From Cyclina sinensis (lineage: Eukaryota; Mollusca; Bivalvia; Venerida; Veneridae): 64,000 bases of DNA. This document shows positions 1-10,900 of this stretch, piece after piece. The position numbers and the translations under genes were made by a program. Within the stretch, counting starts at the first letter, position 1; each line of letters begins with the position of its first letter. The notes beneath the pieces are model-generated. The model ran no database searches and was not told the origin of the DNA. It saw only the letters and a program-made list of their open reading frames with translations. The DNA is taken from assembly GCA_012932295.1 (NCBI GenBank), contig JAAONU010000001.1, forward strand, positions 7,897,104 through 7,961,103, given 5' to 3'.

Positions 1-3000
1 GTAGAGCTGCGACCCAGCTCTGCAGTGATATAAGATTGCAGAGCTGGACGTAGAGCTGCGACCCAGCTCTGCATTGATATAAGATTGCAGAGCTAGATGT
101 AGAGCTGCGACCAAGCTCTGCAATTATAAAATTGCAGAGCTGGATGTAGAGCTGCGACCCAGCTCTGCAATGATATAAGATCGCAGAGCTGGATGTAGAG
201 CTGCGACACAGCTCTGCAATGATATAAGATTGCAGAGCTAGATGTAGAGCTGCGACCAAGCTCAGCAATTATAAGATTGCAGAGTGGATGTAGAGCTGCG
301 ACCCAGCTCTGCAATTATATAAGATCGCAGAGCTGGATGTAGAGCTGCGACCCAGCTCTGCAATGATATAAGATTGCAGAGCTGGATATAGAGCTGTAAT
401 TATATAAGATTGCAGAGCTGGATGTAAGTCTGCGACCCAGCTCTGCAATGATATAAGACTGCAGAGCTGGATGTAGAGCTGCGACCCAGCTCTGCAATGA
501 TATAAGATTGCAGAGCTGGATGTAGAGCTGAGACCCAGCTCTGCAATGATATTAGATTGCAGAGCTGGATGTAGAGCTGCGACCCAGCTCTGCAATGATA
601 TAAGATTGCAGAGCTGGATGTAGACATGCGACCCAGCTCTGCAATGATGTAAGATTTCAGAGCTGGATGTAAATCTACGACCCAGCTATGCAATGATATT
701 AGATTGCAGAGCTGGGTGTAGAGCTGCGACCCAGCTCTGCAATGATATAAGATTGCAGAGCTGGATGTAGGTCCGTAATTATATAAGATTGCATAGCTGG
801 ATGTAAGTCTGCGACCCAGCTATGCAATGATATAAGACTGCAGAGCTGGATGTAGAGCTGCGACCCAGCTCTGCAATGATATAAGATTGCAGAGCCAGAT
901 GTAGAGCTGCGACCCAGCTCTGCAATTATAAGATTGCAGAGCTGGATGTAGAGCTGCGACCCAGCTCTGCAATGATATAAGATTGCAGAGCTGGATGTAG
1001 AGCTGCGACCCAGCTCTGCAATGATATAAGATTGCAGAGCTGGATGTAGAGCTGCGACCCAGCTCTGCAATGACATAAGATTGCAGAGCTGGATGTAGGT
1101 CTGTAATTATATAAGATTGCAGAGCTGGATGTAAGTCTGCGACCTAGCTCTGCAATGATATAAGATCGCAGAGCTGGATGTAGAGCTGCGAACCAGCTCT
1201 GCAATGATATAAGATTGCAGAGCTGGATGTAGAGCTGCGACCCAGCTCTGCAGTGATATAAGATTGCAGAGCTGGATGTAGAGCTGCGACCCAGCTCTGC
1301 AGTGATATAAGATTGCAGAGCTGGACGTAGAGCTGCGACCCAGCTCTGCATTGATATAAGATTGCAGAGCTAGATGTAGAGCTGCGACCAAGCTCTGCAA
1401 TTATAAAATTGCAGAGCTGGATGTAGAGCTGCGACCCAGCTCTGCAATGATATAAGATCGCAGAGCTGGATGTAGAGCTGCGACACAGCTCTGCAATGAT
1501 ATAAGATTGCAGAGCTAGATGTAGAGCTGCGACCAAGCTCAGCAATTATAAGATTGCAGAGTGGATGTAGAGCTGCGACCCAGCTCTGCAATTATATAAG
1601 ATCGCAGAGCTGGATGTAGAGCTGCGACCCAGCTCTGCAATGATATAAGATTGCAGAGCTGGATGTAGAGCTGTAATTATATAAGATTGCAGAGCTGGAT
1701 GTAAGTCTGCGACCCAGCTCTGCAATGATATAAGACTGCAGAGCTGGATGTAGAGCTGCGACCCAGCTCTGCAATGATATAAGATTGCAGAGCTGGATGT
1801 AGAGCTGAGACCCAGCTCTGCAATGATATTAGATTGCAGAGCTGGATGTAGAGCTGCGACCCAGCTCTGCAATAATATAAGATTGCAGAGCTGGATATAC
1901 ATGCGACCCAGCTCTGCAATGATATAAGATTTCAGAGCTAGATGTAGATCTACGACCCAGCAATGCAATGATATTAGATTGCAGAGCTGGGTGTAGAGCT
2001 GCGACCCAGCTCTGCAATGATATAAGATTGCATAGCTGTATGTAGGTCCGTAATTATATAAGATTGCATAGCTGGATGTAAGTCTGCGACCCAGCTATGC
2101 AATGATATAAGATTGCAGAGGTGGATGAAGAGCTGCGACCCAGCTCTGCAATGATATAAGATTGCAGAGCCAGATGTAGAGCTGCGACCCAGCTCTGCAA
2201 TTATAAGATTGCAGAGCTGGATGTAGAGCTGCGACCCAGCTCTGCAATGATATAAGATCGCAGAGCTGGATGTAGAGCTGCGACCCAGCTCTGCAATGAT
2301 ATAAGATTGCAGAGCTAGATGTAGAGCTGCGACCAAGCTCAGCAATTATAAGATTGCAGAGTGGATGTAGAGCTGCGACCCAGCTCTGCAATTATATAAG
2401 ATCGCAGAGCTGGATGTAGAGCTGCGACCCAGCTCTGGAATGATATAAGATTGCAGAGCTGGATGTAGAGCTGTAATTATATAAGATTGCAGAGCTGGAT
2501 GTAAGTCTGCGACCCAGCTCTGCAATGATATAAGACTGCAGAGCTGGATGTAGAGCTGCGACCCAGCTCTGCAATGATATAAGATTGCAGAGCTGGATGT
2601 AGAGCTGCGACCCAGCTCTGCAGTGATATAAGATCGCAGAGCTGGATGTAGAGCTGCGACCCAGCTCTGCAATGATATAAGATTGCAGAGCTGGATGTAG
2701 AGCTGTAATTATATAAGATTGCAGAGCTGGATGTAAGTCTGCGACCCAGCTCTGCAATGATATAAGACTGCAGAGCTGGATGTAGAGCTGCGACCCAGCT
2801 CTGCAATGAAATAAGACTGCAGAGCTGGATGTAGAGCTGCGACCCAGCTCTGCAATGATATAAGATTGCAGAGCTGGATGTAGAGCTGCAACCCAGCTCT
2901 GCAATGATATTAGATTGCAGAGCTGGATGTAGAGCTGCGACCCAGCTCTGCAATGATATAAGATTGCAGAGCTGGATATACATCCATAAGTGATATAAGA

Positions 3001-4889
3001 TTGCAGAGCTGGATGTAGAGCTGCGACCCAGCTCTGCAGTGATATAAGATTGCAGAGCTGGATGAAGAGCTGCGACCCAGCTCTGCATTGATATAAGATT
3101 GCAGAGCTGGATGTAGAGCTGCGACCCAGCTCTGCAGTGATATAAGATTGCAGAGCTGGATGTAGAGCTGCGACCCAGCTCTGCAGTGATATAAGATTGC
3201 AGAGCTGGATGTAGAGCTGCGACCCAGCTCTGCAGTGATATAAGATTGCAGAGCTGGATGTAGAGCTGCGACCCAGCTCTGCATTGATATAAGATTGCAG
3301 AGCTGGATGTAGGTCTGTAATTATATAAGATTGCAGAGCTGGATGTAAGTCTGCGACCCAGTTCTGCAATGATATAAGATCGCAGAGCTTGATGTAGAGC
3401 TGCGAACCAGCTCTGCAATGATATAAGATTGTAGAGCTGGATGTAGAGCTGCGACCCAGCTCTGCAGTGATATAAGATTGCAGAGCTGGATGTAGAGCTG
3501 CGACCCAGCTCTGCAGTGATATAAGATTGCAGAGCTGGATGTAGAGCTGCGACCCAGCTCTGCATTGATATAAGATTGCAGAGCTAGATGTAGAGCTGCG
3601 ACCAAGCTCTGCAATTATAAAATTGCAGAGCTGGATGTAGAGCTGCGACCCAGCTCTGCAATGATATAAGATCGCAGAGCTGGATGTAGAGCTGCGACCA
3701 AGCTCTGCAATGATATAAGATTGCAGAGCTAGATGTAGAGCTGCGACCAAGCTCAGCAATTATAAGATTGCAGAGCTGGATGTAGAGCTGCGACCCAGCT
3801 CTGCAATTATATAAGATCGCAGAGCTGGATGTAGAGCTGTAATGATATAAGATTGCAGAGCTGGATGTAGAGCTGCGACCCAGCTCTGCAATGATATAAG
3901 ATTGCAGAGCTGGATGTAGAGCTGCAACCCAGCTCTGCAATGATATTAGATTGCAGAGCTGGATGTAGAGCTGCGACCCAGCTCTGCAATGATATAAGAT
4001 TGCAGAGCTGGATAAACATGCGACCCAGCTGTGCAATGATATAAGATTTCAGAGCTAGATGTAGATCTACGACCCAGCTATGCAATGATATTGGATTGCA
4101 GAGCTGGGTGTAGAGCTGCGACCCAGCTCTGCAATGATATAAGATTGCAGAGCTGGATGTAGGTCCGTAATTATATAAGATTGCATAGCTGGATGTAAGT
4201 CTGCGACCCAGCTATGCAATGATATAAGATTGCAGAGGTGGATGTAGAGCTGCGACCCAGCTCTGCAATGATATAAGATTGCAGAGCCAGATGTAGAGCT
4301 GCGACCCAGCTCTGCAATTATAATATTGCAGAGCTGGATGTAGAGCTGCGACCCAGCTCTGCAATGATATAAGATTGCAGAGCCAGATGTAGAGCTGCGA
4401 CCCAGCTCTGCAATTATAAGATTGCAGAGCTGGATGTAGAGCTGCGACCCAGCTCTGCAATGATATAAGATCGCAGAGCTGGATGTAGAGCTGCGAACCA
4501 GCTCTGCAATGATATAAGATTGCAGAGCTGGATGTAGAGCTGCGAACCAGCTCTGCAATGATATAAGATTGCAGAGCTGGATGTAGAGCTGCGACCCAGC
4601 TCTGCAGTGATATAAGATTGCAGAGCTGGATGTAGAGCTGCGACCCAGCTCTGCAGTGATATAAGATTGCAGAGCTGGATGTAGAGCTGCGACCCAGCTC
4701 TGCAATGATATAAGATTGCAGAGCTGGATGTAGAGCTGCGACCCAGCTCTGCAGTGATATAAGATTGCAGAGCTGGATGTAGAGCTGCGACCCAGCTCTG
4801 CATTGATATAAGATTGCAGAGCTGGATGTAGAGCTGCGACCCAGCTCTGCATTGATATAAGATTGCAGAGCTAGATGTAGAGCTGCGAT
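1..4889. repeat. 49-bp satellite array with higher-order structure
   Basis: About 100 tandem copies of a 49-bp unit run from the window edge to 4889. Each unit has a 12-bp inverted repeat (TTGCAGAGCTGG and CCAGCTCTGCAA) around a 15-bp spacer, and a nested AGAGCTG/CAGCTCT pair. Shorter variants are mixed in: a 36-bp unit lacking the central block (for example near 391 and 1670) and 47-bp units. Variant order is itself repeated. Position 1 onward reappears at 1278 (period 1277 bp), and the stretch from about 1107 reappears at 3321 (offset 2214). The minus-strand unit contains no TAA, TAG or TGA, so all three minus frames stay open for long distances (up to 455 codons, 2392-3759). I treat these as a by-product of unit composition, not as genes. 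Nothing in this stretch looks like a normal gene. Confidence 0.97.
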
Positions 4890-4959
4890 CTATGTGCCAA
4901 CTTCACGTTCATATAAATTAGACTAAATAAAAATACACACAAACAAAAGTACATAGGTT

Positions 4960-5940
4960 GAAATGCCTCGAGGACACATGTCACGTAAGGAAGCCGCCAG
5001 GGCAGTTGGTCGTCTGATGGCAGGACAAAGCAAGTACCCAGTGGCAGCCGTACATAGGGTTAGCCAGCGTGTCATCAAGCGGTTGCGGCAAATGTACATG
5101 GACACAGGTTCTGACAGTAGACGCCCTCAGAGTGGACGGCGGAAGTCGACGTAGGCGCGTGAAGATCGCACTATTGATGTTAAGGCAAAGCGTTTTGAGC
5201 CATCCGTTTCACAGAATAGGGACCTCGAAAATGCTTCTGGTGTACATATGTCAACTCAGACGTTTAGAAACCGATTTCATGCCGCAAATTTACGTTCCCG
5301 CCGACCTGTTGTGCGGCCGCCGTTGACAGGAAGACACCGTAGAAATCGATTGCTTTTTGCTCACGATTATGTCCATGTGCTTTTCACCGACGAGTCTAAG
5401 TTTTGTGAAGACTTTAACGATGTACGCGACAGCAATGTATAACGGAACGTGACCAGTTTGGCGGAGGGTCCGTACTTTTATGGAGTGGCATTACATATGA
5501 CGGACGCATCGACCTTCACGTGCATTATTAACGGTACGGTTAACGCTCAACGTTACATCAACGAGATCCTCATGCCTCATGTTATTCCTTAGGCAGGTGC
5601 CATTAGTGAGGAATTTATTTAATGCACGATAATGCTACCGCACTCTGTCCCAGAGTGGTTTTTCAGTTCCTTAATGAGCAGGGAGTTGATTGTATGGACT
5701 GGCCTACTCGATCACCCGACATGAATCCGTTGGGGCATGCACTGGGACATGCTTCAGCTCCGCGTTTCTGCTCGACCAAGGAAACCATCAACTAGGCAGG
5801 AAGTTGCCGCCGCCCTAGTCGAGGAGGGTAACCTCATACCCCAAAAAGACATTAGGAAGCTGACACGCAGCTTTTCTTCACGTGTCAGAGAGGTCATTCG
5901 TGCACGTGGAGGTCACTTCCCACTATTAATGACTGAAAAA
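4960..5940 (+). pseudogene. Tc1/mariner-family transposase, inactivated
   Basis: A degraded cut-and-paste transposase. An ATG at 4963 opens the N-terminal DNA-binding helix-turn-helix part (MSRKEAARAVGRL), and reading must shift frame after about 5150. The first catalytic aspartate is visible in FTDES (codon 5388-5390), the second in HDNA (codon 5628-5630). The SPDMNP block follows at 5712-5729, but the expected catalytic glutamate after it is glycine (GGG, 5733-5735). In-frame stops occur at about 5440, 5590 and 5619. The C-terminal part (5737-5940) still reads ARPRKPSTRQEVAAAL to VIRARGGHF, typical of the family tail. Total length matches a transposase of roughly 330 residues. I could not find convincing terminal inverted repeats. 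The left flank is the satellite array. Confidence 0.9.
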
Positions 5941-7938
5941 CATTACATAACATTGTGGCTCTTTGTATGTGTTTACCCCACCCACCACATTGAAAAAAAC
6001 GTTTTAAGGATTAACATGTTTCAAAGAGTTTTCTTATTGGTTGTGAGGATTAATTGATCAGTGGTTGTCTGAAGGAAATAATGATTTTGTACTGCATATA
6101 ATAGTAAACCATGTCAGTATATGATTCTGTATGTATATTCTGTTATACATGTTATAACTTGGTACATATATGACCCTGAATTTGTTTTGTTGAGTGTATT
6201 ATATTATAATAATGCTTATACAGTATTATTTACTAGTATTATAAATTGATTCACTTATATCATAACATCACTTATTCAGGAAATTACTCGGAATGTATAA
6301 ATCGGAATTTGTTATCCGGTTTGTTATTATAAATATTACACATTAGGAGAGAGTTTACAAAAAAGCCTAGAAGTTTCTACTCAATCCTTTGTGTCATTTT
6401 TGTAATACATGTATTGTGAAAGTATGTAATTTTTGAATAAAATATTTTGTTTAAACCAAATACTTTTCGAGGTATGCTCTGGACAAAAATTAAGCTTGAA
6501 AAATAACAAAGGGCAAATAACTAAAAAATAATGAAGGGTAGAGTTATCACTCTTGTGCAGTGCACTCTTCCACCTATGAGATTTCAAGTTGATATCTCAA
6601 ATACTTTTTGAGTTATGCTCCGGACAAAAATGTGGTAGGGAAGGAAACTATTACCATATCAACCTTGCCATTTCGGCAGGGGATAATAATCCTAGTGTGC
6701 CAAGTGTATGTTTGTGCATGTGTGTTACTGACAAGGCCTCTGGCTGACAGCAGATGCAATGGTGTTTATACTAGATTTCAATACTCTAAACGGGATCAAT
6801 CAAAACAGGCAACATATAATTATACAGCCACTTTACTGAGGCTTTTTTTACTAGTTTTCATAAATAAATAGATCAACAATATATAACATTCAAGAAGTGT
6901 CATACCTCCGTCTTACAATATTTGTACCTTGAAGTTATTCAGTTACTGTCTCTCTTAAACATATTGCTTTCTACATTTAGGTCAAATTACACCTAATATT
7001 CTTTTTACAGCTGCAGATCCTCTGCCTCTTTACTTCAGATAATATATTGGTATCTAAAAGATATAAGTTATCCTTAAAAGAGGGATACCTAACATTTTAA
7101 AACAATCCATATTTTCAAAATCCTTTAAATCTGAACAATATATAGTATCATTAAAATGAAACATTACCAGAGTTCAAAATGTCAGGCACAAACTCTAAGT
7201 GCGAGAGCTGAACTGTACCAGTATGTATTAATATCAGAGTTTAGATAAAGAGTTGTTATAACATTAAATCACAACTGAACACTTTCTCAGTGTATATATA
7301 CCCTAAGGAGACTTTTTTTGTATATATGTACTACTTAAAATTATCAATCATTTTTTTCATTTTATAGAGATATGTCAGTAAAATACATAGCAGTTTATCA
7401 TCAATTAATTGTAGGGTGTGACCCTATAAAATGATACAGTCCTGATGGGAAAAGCATCAATGAATCTAGGTCATGTAGGCCTAAGAGAAATTCTCTATTC
7501 TCCTTAAGACATAACAATGTCTAACAAATGTACACATATTTTGTTTGCTTACTAGCAAAATGTATAAAGTTGTGTACTAAATTCAGTGTAGAAACTTTAA
7601 CTCCATTTCAAACTATACATGTATGTAAATAGATTGTAATAATATTCCATCTACATGTATAGATTCTACCCTCATTTCAATTTCTGCAGTGGAAGCCCCT
7701 TCATAATCTAGAAATATTACACTGATCAAGTTTCTGCATGTTTCTGAGTACTGTATAATCATCTCCTACAAAGTAACATCGTATTTTAACTTGATTACAT
7801 TAAACTCAGCTTCTACAAGTTGCCTGTTATTGGTAGCAGTATAACAAATCATACTAGCATATATTAATGCTAAACTCTGCCTTTATCGATATCACAGTTA
7901 TTGCATAATTCTACAGTACTAAAATTTGCTTCTATATG
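5941..7938. other. Intergenic, AT-rich, 3' side of CCDC57
   Basis: No coding region is supported. Around 6455-6660 a motif containing ATGCTCTGGACAAAAAT recurs about 138 bp later as ATGCTCCGGACAAAAAT, which suggests a diverged tandemly structured dispersed repeat. The stretch just left of 7939 is expected to hold the CCDC57 3' untranslated region. I could not settle on one polyadenylation signal on the minus strand. Confidence 0.5.
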
Positions 7939-10900
7939 CTATCTCACAGTTCTGTCATCTTTGATATTATAATTTCTAACAGTTGGTTGTTTATTCTGCA
8001 CCTTTTTAAACACTCTCCCTGCCGTTTTGTCAGATAATTTCTTTTCAGTCTTTTGCCTTTGCTGTCCTGTATGTCTACCAGAGAGATATAAATTATCCTT
8101 TGAATTTTCACCCAAGTTATAATTCTCATCTGAAAATAAGATATGAAACATAGCAGTAAGTTTCAAAATTAATGAGGTACATGTCATAAGACCTATTACA
8201 CTTTGGTGACACAGTCACAAACATACTATCAGCCACCCAGTCGGTACAGCATAATTATTACTTATAATGTGGGAATCATGGGTTCAAACCTAGCACATGG
8301 TTACAAGCCATATATCAAAATTATAAATTGAGAGCAAATTTTGTCCTTTACAAGTATCGTAAGTTTTAATACAAAATTAATATTAAAACTGAAGTATCTA
8401 CCCCGTGACTAACGGGGTAAATTTTTTACTGATAAAAGTGTTTAAAACTTTATATTTTGGTGTTTTTCTGTAACAAAAAATGAGTCAGTAACTTAGTTTA
8501 GATATATTCTTCACAATTACAACAAGAATTTCAAGATGTATAACTGTTTCACTCTCATTTTTACTTCAGTTTAAAATCTTAGTAACTTTTTTTAAACACA
8601 TTTTGAATATATTCATGTAGACCAATCCTGAAGAAAATACAAAAGTAAAAAAAATACAGTTGACCCAGGAGGGCAAAATAAAAAAAGCCTGTCAGCAGTG
8701 GACTTTTACTCTTTTTGTTATCTCGAGTCTTTTCTTGTAAAATAAACTTGTAAAGGAGGCCTTTGGTTCAGTTTGAAATGGGAAATATGTTTTACTGAAT
8801 TGACCAATTCAAGCATATTTGGAGAATGCCCTTCATATACAACATAACAGTGTGTTAAAATTTTGTGGTGTCATAACTACCTTGCTGCGAGGGTCTATTT
8901 GGACTTGCCAGTCTGGGTGTAGGAGAAGGTCTTGCCTCCTCCAGCATCTTCCACACTTCCTGTAGTGACTCCCCACCCATGGATGACATACTCATCATTA
9001 ACTGTGATCTGACATGAATCAGGCACACTTCGCATTGAGGCCACCGTTTCCCCACCTTCTGTGTTCATACTTGCCCGCACATCAATTTCTGTATCCATGG
9101 CTAGAAATAAATATGAAATACACTCAAAGCACTTTATCTAACTTCAATCTGAAAAAGGATGTAGTAAACATTACTTGAAAGTCTAATAAAAATTCTTTCT
9201 TTAAATGTAGCTATAAACTTCGTGATTTATGATGCACCAGCAGGCAATAGTAAAAACATTTACCTTTTACAGCAGTCATGACCATAATTCACTAAACATA
9301 TGAATGATAGAATGAATAATATGTAAAATTTCTTTAAAGTAACAGTGTGTTAACAATAGCTGAATGACAGTGCAAAGTGAACTAAGTTGATGTGATCTTT
9401 TTTGTTCTGTCTATGATCAACATTGATCAGTCCATCCATGGTTACCCACTTAACATATTCCGTACAACTTCATTATATACTTCATGAATATTAATGAACA
9501 AAGTGAAGGATCTCTTCATTTAATCATATTCCCCAATACAAATGAATACTCTTCAATTTTGAAATATGGTCTATAAAGTCAAGCAGATATGTAGTTACTT
9601 TAAATAGACGTATTTCCCAGAATTTTGAACATAGCTTCATGTTAAAATGTAACGAGTAATTTCACTGACTAAGTTTAACAAAAGAAACACTTTGGAAACC
9701 TATGAAAATACATCAATAATCATTCAGTATAAAATGTTTGAAACCAATTGTCCCAGGATCAATTAATAGAGTGAAAAGGAATGGATCGAACATGCCGATG
9801 ATGTCAGTCCTACTACAGTATATCTCAAAACGCCATTTCTTTAGTCTGATAACATCTTTGCTTTTCTAAAAACAATTTATTTTGATCTTTCATCACTAAA
9901 TGATGACCAAACAAACTGGATGAAAGCAGAGAAAAAGGTGAAGTAAAAGTTGCATGTTCTCACAGTCTCTAACAGCTGGTGTTTTCTTCAGGATAGAAGG
10001 AGGTCTGTATTCATTTGTACCTAGGTCACTGGAATTTCCACCTCTATTCTGGCTCTGGTACTTCTGCGCATATTGTAGTTCCTTTAAACAAAATAATAGC
10101 TAAGCATTACTGGAGTAAATAAAAAAAACAGTTATTTTACTTCCTTAAAATTTCAAACAATATGATCTTCATACTTACATGTAAATCAAAGACGCTGCAC
10201 TAACTATTTGATAAATTGAGATATCCTGACCTGTAAACACACAATCATTTTGAACACAGCATAATTAGACCAAGCCAAAAATATTGTGGTCAGACAGTTG
10301 AATCTATGAATTACTTATCAATTTTTATAAATCAAGTAACTGACAAACCTGTCTGGTCAGCTGATACTGAAGTTTTTCCAGCTGATTAAGTTTGCTCATA
10401 TACTGCTCAGAGTGAGGCTGTGATGTGATGCTGTCAGAATCCTCTTCTCTGATTGGTGGTTGTAAAGGTCGCAAAGGTCGCTTACTGCTTGGTGCAACTG
10501 CTGATATTTCAAGACCTAATTAAAAATAAAACATAAGAAGTAAAGAACCTTTAAAAAATAATTTTGTCTAGTAATTCTGTATCTAAACTTTTGCAACTGA
10601 AATGCAACCTCCTTTAATCTAGACAAATCCATAGTAAATGCAAATAAAGTAATCTTGCTTACAACAAACACCACAATTTATGTTAAAACTAGTCAAGATA
10701 TTCTCATTTTTTTCCACATGTTTCAGCATTCTGAGCATAAGAATGACAAACCACAACTATGACCATTATGTGTACATCAACTTAATAATAATACTTGAAT
10801 TTTTCAATAGTATTATTTTTACAAAATGCTGACTTATAAACCATACCAGCTTTTTTCAGTTCAGCTCTAAGCTTGTTCCCCATCTCTATCAATTGTTGCT

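Noticed and set aside
2392..3759. 455-codon minus-strand frame (and many similar ones) in 1-4889 as a protein-coding gene
   Set aside because: It is a property of a stop-free 49-bp tandem unit. All frames are open, the frames start at TTG and not ATG, and no splice or promoter signal is seen.
1..4889. Regular direct repeats as a CRISPR array
   Set aside because: There are no unique spacers: the whole unit is repeated, and the genome is eukaryotic.
4890..6060. Terminal inverted repeats of the Tc1-like element
   Set aside because: Flanks were compared by eye and no convincing inverted pair was found, so the element limits are left open.
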